Shown here piece by piece: positions 53,619 to 64,000 of a stretch of 64,000 bases of DNA. The stretch is from positions 1 through 64,000 of the forward strand of contig NZ_DFQV01000027.1 in the NCBI RefSeq assembly GCF_002377945.1, written 5' to 3'. Source of the DNA: Psychrobacter sp. UBA3480. GTDB taxonomy: Bacteria > Pseudomonadota > Gammaproteobacteria > Pseudomonadales > Moraxellaceae. The position numbers and the translations under genes are program-made. The notes under the pieces are model-generated. The model saw only the letters and a program-made list of their open reading frames with translations, was not told the origin of the DNA and did no database searches. The stretch's first letter is position 1. Each line of letters starts with the position of its first letter.

Positions 53619-54854
53619 TTAACCACCGAAATCATCAAGCATGATGTTTTCGTCTTCCACGCCCATGCTGTGTAGCATGTCGATTACGGCAGCGTTCATC
53701 ATCGGTGGCCCACACATGTAGTATTCACAGTCTTCTGGGTTTGGATGATCTTTCAGATAGTTTTCGAGCAATACGTTATGGATAAAGCCTGTTGGACCTT
53801 CCCAGTTATCTTCTGGTAATGGGTCAGACAGTGCAACATGCCACTCAAAGTTATCGAACTCTTTTTCTAGCTGATCATAGTCTTCAACGTAGAACATCTC
53901 ACGAATAGAACGAGCACCATACCAGAAGCTAATCTTACGATCAGTGTTCAAGCGTTTGAGCTGATCAAAGATGTGCGAGCGCATTGGGGCCATACCAGCA
54001 CCACCACCAACAAAGATCATTTCAGCTTCGGTCTTCTTGGCAAAGAATTCACCATAAGGACCTGAAACCGTCACTTTATCACCAGGTACTAAGCTAAATA
54101 CCCATGAAGACATTTTGCCTGGTGGAATACCGTCAGGACCACGTGGCGGTGGACTTGCGATACGGATGTTAAATTTGATGAGGCCTTTCTCTTCAGGATA
54201 GTTGGCCATTGAGTAAGCACGGATAACTGGCTCATCAACTTTTGAGACATAGTTGAAGATACCGAATTTTTCCCAGTCTTCTCTATATTCTTCATCAACC
54301 ACAAAGTCTTTGTAATGCACTTCGTGCGGTGGCGCTTCCAACTGTACATAACCACCAGCGCGGAAGTTTACTTCTTCGCCTTCTGGAATTTTTAGTACCA
54401 GCTCTTTAATGAAAGTGGCAACGTTATCGTTAGAGATAACTTCACATTCCCATTTCTGTACATCAAAGAACTCAGGATCAATCTCAATTTTCATGTCTTG
54501 CTTAACAGCTACCTGACAAGCTAAGCGCATGTGATTGCGGATTTCACCTTGGGTAAAATAGCCTTCTTCGGTGGGCAAAATAGAACCACCACCTTCAATA
54601 ACGCGGCAACGACACTGCGCACAAGTACCACCACCACCGCAAGCTGAAGATAAAAATATACCTTCGCCCGCTAGCGTTTGTAGTAGTTTGCCGCCAGCTG
54701 GTGTCACCACATCATTATCGGGATTATCATTAATATGGATAGTGACATCGCCTGAACTGACCAGTCTTGAGCGCGCCGCCAAAATAATAGCGACGAGGCC
54801 CATGATGATCAAGGTAAACATAGCAACGCCACCAATCGCCGTAGCGTAATCCAT
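53619..54854 (-). CDS. nqrF: Na+-NQR subunit F (NADH dehydrogenase)
   Basis: NqrF accepts electrons from NADH in the sodium-pumping NADH:quinone reductase. Order: one N-terminal membrane helix (about 5-27), a 2Fe-2S ferredoxin domain with [15 protein letters not shown] and a distant Cys in RLACQVAV, then an FAD/NADH reductase domain. That domain shows [39 protein letters not shown] (NADH) and the terminal [14 protein letters not shown]. The 411-residue length is typical. It is the last of nqrABCDEF. Confidence 0.97.
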   Translation of the reverse strand: MDYATAIGGVAMFTLIIMGLVAIILAARSRLVSSGDVTIHINDNPDNDVVTPAGGKLLQTLAGEGIFLSSACGGGGTCAQCRCRVIEGGGSILPTEEGYFTQGEIRNHMRLACQVAVKQDMKIEIDPEFFDVQKWECEVISNDNVATFIKELVLKIPEGEEVNFRAGGYVQLEAPPHEVHYKDFVVDEEYREDWEKFGIFNYVSKVDEPVIRAYSMANYPEEKGLIKFNIRIASPPPRGPDGIPPGKMSSWVFSLVPGDKVTVSGPYGEFFAKKTEAEMIFVGGGAGMAPMRSHIFDQLKRLNTDRKISFWYGARSIREMFYVEDYDQLEKEFDNFEWHVALSDPLPEDNWEGPTGFIHNVLLENYLKDHPNPEDCEYYMCGPPMMNAAVIDMLHSMGVEDENIMLDDFGG

Positions 54855-54976
54855 GGTAGGTATCCTTAATCTATGGGGTAGGGGTGAGGGGGCATAATCT
54901 ATGCTGTACCCAAACCTCTACCGAATAAATGAATTAAATAAGTCAAATAGCTAATGAAAGCTTTGAGCTTAGCGGT

Positions 54977-55585
54977 TTAGATGGACATACCACCGAACGA
55001 CATAAAGCCGAGCGACATAAGACCAACCGTGATAAAAGTAATACCAAGACCACGCAGCGGTGCTGGAATGTCTGAGTATTTTAGCTTTTCACGGATACCC
55101 GCCAATGCTGTAATAGCAAGTGCCCAACCGAAGCCTGCACCCACACCATAGACAACAGATTCACCAAAGTTATAGTCACGCTCAACCATAAATAGTACAC
55201 CACCTAAGATGGCACAGTTTACGGTGATTAGTGGTAAGAATACCCCAAGTGCGTTATATAGACTCGGTACAAACTTGTCCAAGAACATCTCTAGGATCTG
55301 TACGGTGGCTGCAATCAAACCGATATAACTTAGCAATCCTAAGAAGCTCAAGTCGATATCAGGGAAACCTGCCCATGCCAGCGCACCATCTTTTAGGATG
55401 AACTGGAATAGTAAATTGTTTAGTGGAACGGTAATTGCCATTACGACAACGACCGCAACACCTAGACCAATCGCTGTAGAGACTTTTTTGGATACGGCCA
55501 AAAAAGTACACATGCCTAAGAAGTAGGCAAGCGCCATGTTCTCAATAAAGACTGAGGTTATAAATAAACTAACATAATGTCCCAT
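54977..55585 (-). CDS. nqrE: Na+-NQR subunit E
   Basis: NqrE is an integral membrane subunit with six helices that, with NqrD, holds an intramembrane Fe-S centre. The 202 residues include [42 protein letters not shown] and the C-terminal [20 protein letters not shown]. Its start overlaps the nqrD stop by one base (translational coupling). The conserved Cys residues at CTF and NCAI match the Fe-S ligands of the family. Confidence 0.97.
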   Translation of the reverse strand: MGHYVSLFITSVFIENMALAYFLGMCTFLAVSKKVSTAIGLGVAVVVVMAITVPLNNLLFQFILKDGALAWAGFPDIDLSFLGLLSYIGLIAATVQILEMFLDKFVPSLYNALGVFLPLITVNCAILGGVLFMVERDYNFGESVVYGVGAGFGWALAITALAGIREKLKYSDIPAPLRGLGITFITVGLMSLGFMSFGGMSI

Positions 55586-56256
55586 TAGTGACCGCCTCCA
55601 TGTGCCATGCCTTTAGACTGCGGCTTCATTACAAACTCAGCTTCTTCAACTTGTTCTGGTTTCCAGATACGGACAACAGCGATGAACAAACCAATGATAA
55701 AGAACGCCGATGGTGGTAACAGTAATAGACCGTTTGGTATGTACCAACCGCCATCAGTAACTGGCTGTAGAATCGTAATACCGAACCAAGTACCAGCACC
55801 CAATAGCTCACGAATAGTTGCAACGAATAGTAGTACTGCTGAGTAACCAAGACCGTTACCAATACCATCTAAAAAGCTTGGGATTGGTGGGTTGCTCATA
55901 GCAAATGCTTCAGCACGGCCCATAACGATACAGTTCGTGATGATCAAACCAACAAAGACAGATAGACCCTTACTGACGTCATAAGCAACTGCTTTTAGTA
56001 CCTGATCAACCAAGATAACCAATGAAGCAATAATCGTCATCTGTACGATGATACGAATGCTTGATGGAATTTGTTTACGAATAATCGAGATAAAGAAGCT
56101 TGAAAATGCCGTTACCAAAGTCAATGCTACACACATGACCATAGCGTTAGCCATGCTGGTGGTGACGGCCAATGCCGAACAGATACCAAGGATCTGTAGG
56201 GCAATAGGGTTATTATCAAAGATAGGCGTGGTTAAAATGCTTTTAGTGTCAGCCAT
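55585..56256 (-). CDS. nqrD: Na+-NQR subunit D
   Basis: NqrD is an integral membrane subunit with six helices, homologous to NqrE in inverted topology. The 223 residues contain [41 protein letters not shown] (conserved Cys) and [14 protein letters not shown]. It starts 1 bp after the nqrC stop and overlaps nqrE by one base. Confidence 0.97.
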   Translation of the reverse strand: MADTKSILTTPIFDNNPIALQILGICSALAVTTSMANAMVMCVALTLVTAFSSFFISIIRKQIPSSIRIIVQMTIIASLVILVDQVLKAVAYDVSKGLSVFVGLIITNCIVMGRAEAFAMSNPPIPSFLDGIGNGLGYSAVLLFVATIRELLGAGTWFGITILQPVTDGGWYIPNGLLLLPPSAFFIIGLFIAVVRIWKPEQVEEAEFVMKPQSKGMAHGGGH

Positions 56257-56257
56257 G

Positions 56258-57160
56258 TTATGCCTCCTTGCCGTTTGCTACTGGTAGCTTGGCTGCCAAT
56301 TCGGTTTTAGGTTGAGCTGCCAGCTTTGATTGATTTGCTTGCGTGTCTGCACCTTCAACCGTTTGGCCGCTCTTTTCGCGTAGCGTATCTAGATAAGGTT
56401 TATAACCTTGCTCGCCTAACCAAAACTGAATCATGTTGCTGACGCCGCGGCTAGTCAATGTCGCACCGCTGATGCCATCAACCCAGTTCTCTTTTGGGTT
56501 ACCAGCTTTGGTTACACCAGTGGCAACGTTACCATTCTCGTCATAAGACTCGATACCGCTCCACTTTGCACGCCACTCTGGCTCTTCGATACGAGCGCCA
56601 AGGCCTGGGGTTTCTTTATGCTCGTAGAAACTGATACCTTTGATGGTATTCATATCACTTTCGAGCGTTAAGAAACCATAGATAGTGCCCCATAGACCGT
56701 AGCCTTGAATTGGCAATACAACCGTTTCTGGCTGACCTGCGTCATCATTTTTGACATAGACTTTGGCATATTTTGGCTTACGACCAATACCAGCAGGATC
56801 GTTGTCACCCAAGTCTTCACTTAAAGCTTGGTTTTTTGTCGCTTGACTGGCGTCATAAGCATTACGATCAGGGATGCCAGCAGTTTTTAGCGCATCGTCA
56901 TCGAGATAAGTACCTTCGTTTAGATCAATGATTTTCACTTCAAAGTCTTTAAAACGTTCGGCGACATCATCTGCTGTATCAGACTCAGCGTCATACATAT
57001 CAGCCGCAACTAAGATGTTTTTGTTGCGGTCTAAACGAGCGTTTTCAACTTGCGCAGGCTTTAGACCAACAGCCACTGCTGAGACCAACACTGAACACAC
57101 CAAGCATAGCGTCAAAGCCACACTGATGGTTTTCGCGTTATTACTTTTGGGCTTGGACAT
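56258..57160 (-). CDS. nqrC: Na+-NQR subunit C (covalent flavoprotein)
   Basis: NqrC carries an FMN bound through a phosphoester to Thr. The site is visible as [17 protein letters not shown] near residues 230-245 (SGAT, the ApbE recognition motif). One N-terminal membrane helix (about 10-32) anchors the periplasmic domain, with the redox fold [17 protein letters not shown]. The C-terminus is Ala/Lys-rich. The 5' end overlaps nqrB by 20 bp. At 300 residues it is slightly longer than Vibrio NqrC. Confidence 0.97.
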   Translation of the reverse strand: MSKPKSNNAKTISVALTLCLVCSVLVSAVAVGLKPAQVENARLDRNKNILVAADMYDAESDTADDVAERFKDFEVKIIDLNEGTYLDDDALKTAGIPDRNAYDASQATKNQALSEDLGDNDPAGIGRKPKYAKVYVKNDDAGQPETVVLPIQGYGLWGTIYGFLTLESDMNTIKGISFYEHKETPGLGARIEEPEWRAKWSGIESYDENGNVATGVTKAGNPKENWVDGISGATLTSRGVSNMIQFWLGEQGYKPYLDTLREKSGQTVEGADTQANQSKLAAQPKTELAAKLPVANGKEA

Positions 57161-58376
57161 AGCGAACCCTCCGAGCGGTTTGGCGTTTGATATTTGCTTG
57201 AGTCACAAAGTAATCAAACAATGGAGCAAATAAGTTGGCGAATAGAATGGCCAGCATGATGCCTTCTGGGAAAGCAGGGTTGATGACGCGAATCAATACG
57301 GTCATAAAACCAATCAAGATACCGTAAGCCCAGCGGCCTTTGTTTGTATGCGCAGCTGATACTGGATCGGTTGCCATAAATACAGCACCGAAAGCAAAGC
57401 CACCGATAACTAAGTGCCAGTAGAACGGCAAGCTCATCATCATGTTGTCTTCAGAACCAATCATGTTGAATACAAGAGACGTCACAATCAGACCGACCAC
57501 ACAACCTGCCATAATGCGCCAAGAAGCGATACGCGTCCATAGCAACACTGCAGCGCCCATTAGGATAGCTAGCGTCGATACTTCACCGATACTACCTTGC
57601 ATATTACCTAAGAATGCATCACTCCACGTGATGGCATTACCATAGACATCGACGAAGTCCTGAGGAACCACACCAAGGGCTGCAAGGCCAAGAGGCGTCG
57701 CACCTGAGAAACCATCTACTGCTGTCCATACTGAGTCACCAGACATATAGGCTGGATAAGCAAAGTATAAGAATGCACGACCCGATAGGGCAGGGTTAAG
57801 GAAGTTTTTACCAGTACCACCGAACACTTCTTTTGCGACAACCACACCGAAGATAATACCTAGGGCAACTTGCCATAAAGGAATATCAGGTGGTAGACAT
57901 AATGCAAATAGAACTGAAGTCACAAAGAAACCTTCGTTAACTTCGTGTCCACGGACGACAGCAAAGATAATCTCACAGAGAATACCTACCGCAAACGTCA
58001 CAATATAAATAGGTAAAAACTGCATCGCACCATAGACAAAGCTGGCCCAGATACTGTCTGGGTTATAGCCTGCCATGCTAGTGATCACAGTACGCCAGCC
58101 TTCAGGCTGTAAGCCAAGCTGAGCGATAGCGGTTAGTGCTTGATGACCAATGTTGTACATACCCCAAAACATTGCTGGGAAGGTACATAGCCATACGGTA
58201 ATCATAATACGCTTTAGGTCAATCCCGTCACGTACATGCGATGACGCATAAGTGGTTGAGCTTGGTTGACGTAAGAACGTATCAAACATCTCAAAAATAG
58301 CGTAGTACTTTTCGTGTTTGCCGCCTTTGGTGAAAGATGGCTCCATACGATCGAACATATTGTGTAAAAATTTCAT
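57141..58376 (-). CDS. nqrB: Na+-NQR subunit B (covalent flavoprotein)
   Basis: NqrB is the main membrane subunit for sodium translocation. It has about ten helices, a covalent FMN at the Thr in GFSGATPLG (near residue 222-230) and the quinone/riboflavin region. Conserved N-terminal [40 protein letters not shown] and [13 protein letters not shown] identify it. The 411 residues match. It begins 5 bp after the nqrA stop and overlaps nqrC by 20 bp. Confidence 0.97.
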   Translation of the reverse strand: MKFLHNMFDRMEPSFTKGGKHEKYYAIFEMFDTFLRQPSSTTYASSHVRDGIDLKRIMITVWLCTFPAMFWGMYNIGHQALTAIAQLGLQPEGWRTVITSMAGYNPDSIWASFVYGAMQFLPIYIVTFAVGILCEIIFAVVRGHEVNEGFFVTSVLFALCLPPDIPLWQVALGIIFGVVVAKEVFGGTGKNFLNPALSGRAFLYFAYPAYMSGDSVWTAVDGFSGATPLGLAALGVVPQDFVDVYGNAITWSDAFLGNMQGSIGEVSTLAILMGAAVLLWTRIASWRIMAGCVVGLIVTSLVFNMIGSEDNMMMSLPFYWHLVIGGFAFGAVFMATDPVSAAHTNKGRWAYGILIGFMTVLIRVINPAFPEGIMLAILFANLFAPLFDYFVTQANIKRQTARRVRYVQAQK

Positions 58377-58381
58377 CGTGG

Positions 58382-59734
58382 TTAGCCCTCCAGCTCAATG
58401 CGCGTTAAGTTATCACGCAAAATATCACCGAATTCATATTTGCCAGGAGATACAAAGGTGCATAGTGCCAAATCTTCTTCGTCCAGTTCAAGCACGCCCA
58501 AATCTACAGCGCTAATGATGTCTTCGACAATCAATGCACGTAGTAATTGAGTTGGTAGGTAATCTTGTGGCATGACTTCTTCATAGACACCGATTGGTAC
58601 CATCGCTCGTGGTGAGCCGTTACTTGTCGTAGTAAAGTCGTATTTTTTGCCACCAAAAAACTGCGAAATATAGATAGGCAGTTTTGAGAAGCGGTTTTTA
58701 CCTGGAGTAAAGAAATGGAACGCAGGACGCTCACGGCCTTCAGTCAATACACTGATCTGATTGTGAAAACGACCCAGATAGGCGATGTTTTCAAACACTT
58801 TGCGACCAGACAATACTGAACCTGAAATGATACGGTTCTCGCCAGCAGCCAGTTTACCTTTGGTTAATGCAGTAATATCAGCACCACGTTCAGTCATAAC
58901 TAACTGCGGGTTAGTGACAGCAGGTCCTGCTAAGCTCACCATGCGGCGCGTATATAGACGACCTGTCGTGAACAATTTACCGATTGCAATCACGTCTTGA
59001 TAACCAATCGTCCATACGGTCACACCGCGGCTGATAGGATGCAAGAAATGAATGTGCGTACCAGCAAGACCAGCTGGATGCTTACCAGCAAAACCATGAT
59101 ACTCAGTGACGTTATTCGCTGCAGTTTTTGCAACTGGCGTCAGTTGGGTATCGCCGTGATGGCAGACAAAGGTCTTTGGACTAAGCGTAGATAATACAGC
59201 AAGTCCATCATTGAACGCTTGTAGCTGCTCATTGATCACAAGCATCGGGTCAAAGGCAAGTGGATTGGTATCCATTGCTGTGACAAAGATAGCATGTGGA
59301 CGAGCACCGATTTCGGGTGCGCGGCTATAAGGACGCGTACGGAACGCGGTCCATTCGCCAGAGGCAATCAGTTGGGTTTCAACGACTTCAGAGTCTAGGT
59401 CAGCAAGCTGCTGTGAGTCATAGCGCTCAAAGTCTACTTCTTCACCATTTGGGTCGACCGCAATCACAAGACTCTCAAACACTCGACGTTCGCCACGTTT
59501 AACAGCGACGACCTTACCGGCAGCAGGGGCAGTGTAGATCACGCCAACACGTTTTTTGTCTTCAAAAACGGGCTGACCTTTGGCTACAATGTCACCTTCT
59601 TTGACATTCATAGTGGGCTTCATACCCACATAATCATAGCCAACAAGTGCTACATGTGTCGGTTGGTGCTCAGATATCTCGCGGGAGGGTTCACCAGTGA
59701 TGGGCAAATCCAAACCTTTTTTGATGGTAATCAT
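58382..59734 (-). CDS. nqrA: Na+-NQR subunit A
   Basis: NqrA is the soluble cytosolic-side subunit that contacts the quinone site. Family features are [15 protein letters not shown] at the start, [22 protein letters not shown] and [21 protein letters not shown] in the biotinyl-like domain. [23 protein letters not shown], the Rnf-like domain with THIHFLHPI and C-terminal [19 protein letters not shown] follow. The 450 residues match. It is the first gene of the operon, whose promoter must lie in the 1.1-kb gap upstream. Confidence 0.97.
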   Translation of the reverse strand: MITIKKGLDLPITGEPSREISEHQPTHVALVGYDYVGMKPTMNVKEGDIVAKGQPVFEDKKRVGVIYTAPAAGKVVAVKRGERRVFESLVIAVDPNGEEVDFERYDSQQLADLDSEVVETQLIASGEWTAFRTRPYSRAPEIGARPHAIFVTAMDTNPLAFDPMLVINEQLQAFNDGLAVLSTLSPKTFVCHHGDTQLTPVAKTAANNVTEYHGFAGKHPAGLAGTHIHFLHPISRGVTVWTIGYQDVIAIGKLFTTGRLYTRRMVSLAGPAVTNPQLVMTERGADITALTKGKLAAGENRIISGSVLSGRKVFENIAYLGRFHNQISVLTEGRERPAFHFFTPGKNRFSKLPIYISQFFGGKKYDFTTTSNGSPRAMVPIGVYEEVMPQDYLPTQLLRALIVEDIISAVDLGVLELDEEDLALCTFVSPGKYEFGDILRDNLTRIELEG

Positions 59735-60830
59735 AAGCGAAAACTTAGTCCATAGTCTAAAACGATACCAGACGTCCTGTTTGGTATATCGGTAGCATGA
59801 ACATTTGTATCACTCAATAAAGCCTTCAATCGTCTATTTCCTTTATAGTGAAATAGGGATGAAAGCTCTGTGAAGACAATACATGATCATAACTACTAGT
59901 AAGAGTATTAACGCTGACCTTAGACTCCTTAACAACACGTTAATGTCTTATTCGAATTACCAAAGTGGCGACTGGCTACCAAGGTGTATGCTAAAACCGC
60001 TTCATCGAAATCAATCGCTATAGCACATGGCTAAAAGAGACTGGTTTAAATATAAATGGCTTTATCACACGTTTCATTGAAATTTAAAACTTGTAACACC
60101 AGTATGTTTGACCATCTCTCGTTTACGAATACCGTTTACAGATATTCGATAGAATAAGAGTGTGGCCAAATAACGATCTATTAAGGTAGATGATATACTG
60201 GTTAAAAGACAAACTAGCTAAGCAACTAGTAAGCAAACCTCGCTTATTATAAGCTGCTATAGTTTTAATCGTAACGGTTTTAATATAGTTAGCTAGTGAT
60301 AGGGACTTGCAAGACATCTAATTAAGGTTAAATACCGCAGAATCGATGGTTTAGAGACTATTGGTTGAGATTTTTTCAGATAGTCCTTTTTAGCAATTTC
60401 TTGGCCAATATTTTATTGGCGTATTGAGCGATTGCTCGATCCATCCTGATCACCATGCTGTATTAGTGAGTTGTAACAACTCAACAAAAAGCGTAACACA
60501 TGGTTACTATCACATAGAAACAAATAAAAATTTACCTAGGATTATACGCTAAATTGACCTAAAATTGCCAGTCAGTAATAGAATTTAACGATTGTTGGTA
60601 GTGATTCTACGTACTAAAACTTATGGTTATGATTGTCTAGTTTCTGTCTTTCTTATTTATATTCAAACAGATTGCTAACTTAGCGAGGTCTTGGTTTTCG
60701 CTCTGTCCATAATTTATGCTACTTTTAAGCAGCGTTTTCTCTCGTTATTTGACGCTTCGATAACGTTTCATTCTCAAAATTTTAATTTACTAAATTTATT
60801 GCCAATCTTGTGCTTTATAAGGAATGCTAT
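59735..60830. other. Long AT-rich intergenic region between nqrA and hisA
   Basis: About 1.1 kb between divergent genes with no supported gene. A 15-bp hyphenated palindrome GAGTTGTAACAACTC lies at 60468-60482 and could be an operator. The region must hold the nqrA and hisA promoters. A 64-codon minus-strand frame at 60123-60317 lacks a ribosome site or recognisable product. I see no known ncRNA signature. The length is unusual for this compact genome. Confidence 0.5.
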
Positions 60831-61568
60831 ATGTGTGCTGTGCCTGTCATTATCCCGGCTATTGATTTAAAAGATGGTAAGTGTGTACGTTTAAAACAAG
60901 GCCGTATGGAAGATGATACGGTGTTCTCAGATGACCCAGTTGCCATGGCAGCACGTTGGGTAGATGAAGGCGCGCGTCGCTTACATTTGGTTGATTTGAA
61001 TGGTGCTTTTGATGGCGTGCCAGTACATAGACAAGTGGTCAATGATATCACCAAAGCCTATCCGAACCTGCCTATTCAATTGGGTGGCGGTGTACGCAAC
61101 ATGAACACTATCGAGCAGTATATTACCGCAGGTTTAACGTATATCATTATCGGTACAAAAGCTGTTGAAGATCCTGATTTTGTCGCTGAAGCTTGTCGCG
61201 AATTTGCAGGGCACATCATCGTCGGTATCGACGCCAAAGACGGTATGGTAGCCACTCATGGCTGGGCAAACGTGACAGACACCAAGGCGACCGAGCTTGC
61301 TAAGCGCTTTGCAGATGTAGGCGTATCATCAATCGTTTATACTGACATCGCCCGCGATGGCATGATGCAAGGCGTCAACGTCGAACAAACTGTTAATTTG
61401 GCGCGTGAAGGCGGACTACCTGTGATTGCATCAGGTGGCGTTACTGACATGAAAGATATCGAGCTGTTAAAGCCGTATGGTGATTGTATTGAAGGTATCA
61501 TCACTGGTCGTGCTATCTATGAAGGCACGCTGAACTTGAGCGAAGCACAGCTTTATTTAGATAGCTAA
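60831..61568 (+). CDS. hisA: HisA isomerase (ProFAR isomerase)
   Basis: HisA isomerises ProFAR to PRFAR in histidine synthesis, using a TIM barrel with two phosphate-binding halves. It shows [76 protein letters not shown] and ASGGVTDM. Asp8-type catalytic Asp is in PAIDL and the second in TDIARDG. ATAAGGAATGCTAT supports the ATG at 60831. The GTG at 60810 adds only seven codons. hisF is probably elsewhere. Confidence 0.97.
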   Translation: MCAVPVIIPAIDLKDGKCVRLKQGRMEDDTVFSDDPVAMAARWVDEGARRLHLVDLNGAFDGVPVHRQVVNDITKAYPNLPIQLGGGVRNMNTIEQYITAGLTYIIIGTKAVEDPDFVAEACREFAGHIIVGIDAKDGMVATHGWANVTDTKATELAKRFADVGVSSIVYTDIARDGMMQGVNVEQTVNLAREGGLPVIASGGVTDMKDIELLKPYGDCIEGIITGRAIYEGTLNLSEAQLYLDS

Positions 61569-61651
61569 ATAAAGCTAGGCAGATAAAATCAGACAGCTAA
61601 TTATCAGCAACAAGCTAAGCGAGAAAAATCCGTAAAAAGTAAAGGATGCTT

Positions 61652-63325
61652 ATGGCCACTTACATTGACCGTCCGATAGTACGCAGTTTTATAAAAGCGT
61701 GGGGTCAAATGGTGTTGCTACTAAGCATCCTTTTTGCGTTCTCAGCACATGCTGCCAGTGAAGAAATTTCTGGTGTCGCAGCAGCGTTAGGTATAGAGAC
61801 GACTGAAAGTGTAGATACGACAGAGGCAAGCGTATCTAACAATGATTCTGCTATATCAGAAAATGAGACATCAACAGGTAATACCACAGAACCTGCTAGC
61901 TCATTGCCAACGCCTGCTCCGCCGCCAGTCATCAGTGGCGAAAGCACTAATAATGCTCAAATCGAGACCACACCTACTCCGCAAAAAGACAACGATATTC
62001 GTCAACGTATCAGCGGTATTTTCTCTGAAATCGAAGGCTTACAAGCCGTCAACGTTAGTGTCACCCAAGGGGTCGTTACCCTAACGGGAGAAACAGCCAA
62101 CGAAAAAAAAGCACAGCAAGCGATTAACTTAACCAACCGACTAACAGATGTCGTCACTGTAGAAGATAGAATTAACCGCACGCTAGATGTTCAAGAGAAT
62201 GTCTCAACGGTCTATCAAGGTCTAAAAGCGCAGGTGACCAATCTTGTGAAGGCTCTGCCGCTACTATTGGTCGGCATCGTTATATTTGCCTTGGTAGCAT
62301 GGTTTGGCAGTTGGTTATCTAATCGCAAAAAAATGTGGCAACGTCTGACGCCCAATCCATTTGTCGCTGAGCTGCTGTCACAAACGGTCAAAGTCATCTT
62401 TATTATCTTTGGTCTGATTCTAGGACTAAGTCTAATAGGTGCAGAGACTATTTTAGGCACATTGCTTGGTGGGGCAGGTGTCATTGGTATTGCGGTAGGT
62501 TTCGCAGTCAAAGATACCATTGAAAATTATATCGCTTCACTAATGCTGAGCATTCGCCAACCTTTTCGGGCCCGTGACCATATCGTGATTAATGGACAAG
62601 AGGGCATCGTGGTTCGCTTGACCTCACGTGCGACAATACTGATGACATTAGATGGTAATCAGCTACGTATTCCTAATGCTGAAGTCTTTAAAGGTACCAT
62701 TCTAAATTACACCAAAAATCCTGAGCGTCGATTTACTTTTGAATTAGGCGTCGACGCCAATGATGATCCATTAGCAGCAATCAAAGTCGGATTGGATGCG
62801 ATACATACGCTGGCGTTTGTCTTGAATGAACCAAAGGCAATTGCGGTTATTACCAATGTGGGCGATTCTAATATTGTTTTGGAATTTCAGGTTTGGGTAG
62901 ACCAATCAGAGACTGACTTTGCCAAAGCACGCAGTATCGCCATTCGTGAGACCAAGCATGCACTAGAAGATAAAGGCTTTAGCTTACCTGAGCCTATCTA
63001 TCGTCTGCGCTTTAACAACAAGTTAGAAAAAGCCTTTGAGCACATGCAAAGCAGTGTCAGCAATGCTAATAATATTCAATCTGATATGACGATTACTCCG
63101 ACTATCCCTAAGCCTGCTGAAACAAATCAGGTCAACGAAAGTCATATAGATGACCAAGATAAAAAGCAAGCCAAGGCTCGAGCCAAGACCATTTTACAAG
63201 GTCGCAGTGCTAATGAGGTTCTCGATGCCCGTCCTGACGATAAGCTGATGGAAAAGGTCGAGCAAGAGATTGCTCAAAGCTCAGATGAGACTGATTTATT
63301 GAATAATAATAGCCCGCAAGAATAG
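61652..63325 (+). CDS. BON domain-MscS mechanosensitive channel
   Basis: Inner membrane channel that opens under membrane tension during hypo-osmotic shock. Order: signal peptide or first helix (to about 33, ending AHA), a Ser/Thr/Asn-rich low-complexity linker (about 45-115) and a BON domain (about 118-180, VNVSVTQGVVTLTGETANEKKA). Three membrane helices (about 200-290) with the TM3 pore segment LLGGAGVIGIAVGFAVKDTIEN follow. The MscS beta and alpha/beta domain has VNG-type VINGQEGIVVRLTSRATIL and IPNAEVFKGTILNYT. The C-terminal tail is charged. BON domains bind phospholipid. The gene follows hisA on the plus strand. Confidence 0.9.
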   Translation: MATYIDRPIVRSFIKAWGQMVLLLSILFAFSAHAASEEISGVAAALGIETTESVDTTEASVSNNDSAISENETSTGNTTEPASSLPTPAPPPVISGESTNNAQIETTPTPQKDNDIRQRISGIFSEIEGLQAVNVSVTQGVVTLTGETANEKKAQQAINLTNRLTDVVTVEDRINRTLDVQENVSTVYQGLKAQVTNLVKALPLLLVGIVIFALVAWFGSWLSNRKKMWQRLTPNPFVAELLSQTVKVIFIIFGLILGLSLIGAETILGTLLGGAGVIGIAVGFAVKDTIENYIASLMLSIRQPFRARDHIVINGQEGIVVRLTSRATILMTLDGNQLRIPNAEVFKGTILNYTKNPERRFTFELGVDANDDPLAAIKVGLDAIHTLAFVLNEPKAIAVITNVGDSNIVLEFQVWVDQSETDFAKARSIAIRETKHALEDKGFSLPEPIYRLRFNNKLEKAFEHMQSSVSNANNIQSDMTITPTIPKPAETNQVNESHIDDQDKKQAKARAKTILQGRSANEVLDARPDDKLMEKVEQEIAQSSDETDLLNNNSPQE

Positions 63326-63406
63326 GTACTAGACGTTAAGTAAGGTTTAGGCATAAAAAGTGCAACAGAATCTATATTTGGTGGTTATTCAAATACGGGG
63401 CTTTTT

Positions 63407-63688
63407 ATGGAAATGAAACACGTCATTATTTTTTCAGTAATTGGTATTGTGGCATTGCTTGGCTTTAACATTATCAATGGTAATAGTCGCGAACAAAATA
63501 GAGAGATTGCAACCAGTAGTGTAGCGGCTGAACAGCCTGATTCTACAGTAGCTACCTCCGATACAGATATTACTAGCCAGCCACTTAGTCAACAGCCGAA
63601 AGCTATCGTAGATAGTGCGACCAGCAAAATTGACCAAGCACAGCAAGCCGAGCAAGACCGTGTAGAGCAATTGGACGATGTGCAATAG
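63407..63688 (+). CDS. Small membrane-anchored hypothetical protein
   Basis: A 93-residue protein with one N-terminal membrane helix (about 5-23, HVIIFSVIGIVALLGFNII) followed by a Ser/Thr/Gln/Asp-rich tail, probably extracytoplasmic, and a final Gln/Glu-rich helix. I do not recognise it. It follows the MscS gene by 80 bp and ends before the shared terminator. Confidence 0.6.
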   Translation: MEMKHVIIFSVIGIVALLGFNIINGNSREQNREIATSSVAAEQPDSTVATSDTDITSQPLSQQPKAIVDSATSKIDQAQQAEQDRVEQLDDVQ

Positions 63689-63734
63689 GCACAATAAATA
63701 GCTATATCATCTATAACTCAAAAGTACACAGCAT

Positions 63735-63766
63735 AAAAAAGGCTAACGATCACGTTAGCCTTTTTT
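63735..63766. terminator. Bidirectional terminator between small gene and rnr
   Basis: A perfect 8-bp stem GGCTAACG (63741-63748) / CGTTAGCC (63753-63760) with an ATCA loop. A and T runs flank it on either side. Confidence 0.9.
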
Positions 63767-63805
63767 ATAGTATTACAAGATTAATATCTCGGTATCAGTT
63801 TAAGC

Positions 63806-64000
63806 TTAGCTTTTTTTGGCAGCGCCTCTGCGGTTACTGCTTCTTTTCGCTGGGGTTTTCTTAGGCTGCTCTTTCTTCGGTTGACCTTTTTTGCTTTGGT
63901 TCATTGCACTAGATTGCAATTTAGCCTTCAAATCAAAATCAATCTGTAGCAGGTCCATGTTGACACCCGCAACCTTCACTTTAACTGAATCGCCCAGTCC
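63806..64000 (-). CDS. rnr: Ribonuclease R, C-terminal end (partial)
   Basis: The minus strand reads the last 64 codons and the stop of a gene that continues beyond the window. It has the end of an S1 RNA-binding domain (LGDSVKVKVAGVNMDLLQIDFDL) and then a very basic, Lys/Gln/Arg-rich tail ending AAKKS. This pattern is the RNase R C-terminus. RNase R is a 3'-5' exoribonuclease that degrades structured RNA, important in cold growth. The assignment rests on a short segment. Confidence 0.85.
   Translation of the reverse strand, partial: GLGDSVKVKVAGVNMDLLQIDFDLKAKLQSSAMNQSKKGQPKKEQPKKTPAKRSSNRRGAAKKS

Noticed and set aside
60123..60317. 64-codon minus-strand ORF in the nqrA-hisA gap
   Set aside because: No ribosome site, no recognisable protein features, and AT-rich intergenic composition.

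Overview
The window is a chromosomal segment of a low-to-mid GC gammaproteobacterium of the family Moraxellaceae, most probably Psychrobacter. This is inferred from protein character and gene order, not from a database search. Nearly all genes are core housekeeping genes. There is no transposase, phage gene, CRISPR array or rRNA operon. One tRNA (Phe, GAA) is present.

Region 1 (1-20.7 kb, mostly + strand) is the flank of the replication origin: yidD, yidC, mnmE, nrdR, ribD, ribE, then fmt, rsmB, thrC, a LysM protein, dprA and tsaC. A GacS/BarA-type hybrid sensor protein lies on the opposite strand. Clusters of DnaA-box 9-mers lie in the first 6 kb. 16-bp parS-like palindromes (ParB sites) are spread from 3.7 to 19.5 kb, two of them inside the mnmE and rsmB reading frames.

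Region 2 (20.7-40.6 kb) holds an HSL-type hydrolase, grpE-dnaK with a heat-shock-like promoter, bioF-bioC, a small outer-membrane barrel, an NfeD/SPFH pair, hemN, comM, gph, tRNA-Phe, hisB and hisH, small membrane proteins and avtA.

Region 3 (40.8-44.5 kb) is the one clear accessory gene. It encodes an AT-rich, 1244-residue protein with an N-terminal PD-(D/E)xK nuclease-like domain, a STAND/NACHT-like P-loop NTPase and a long helical repeat C-terminus, all in one transcription unit between two terminators. This is the architecture of anti-phage NTPase-nuclease sensors and is the best candidate for an undescribed system here.

Region 4 (44.7-59.7 kb, - strand) holds a tesA-ybbA-ybbP type lipoprotein esterase/ABC transporter unit, a CynX-type MFS transporter, and the complete Na+-translocating NADH:quinone reductase locus nqrABCDEF. 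The NQR maturation genes apbE and nqrM follow, with an SDR gene interposed. The flavin-modified SGAT motifs of NqrB and NqrC are visible, so riboflavin synthesis (ribD, ribE), FMN transfer (ApbE) and the NQR pump are functionally linked across the window.

Region 5 (59.7-64 kb) has a 1.1 kb gap with no recognisable gene, then hisA, a BON-MscS channel, a small membrane protein and the 3' end of rnr. Three related imperfect palindromic intergenic elements (about 25.3, 37.4 and 49.0 kb) form a small repeat family.
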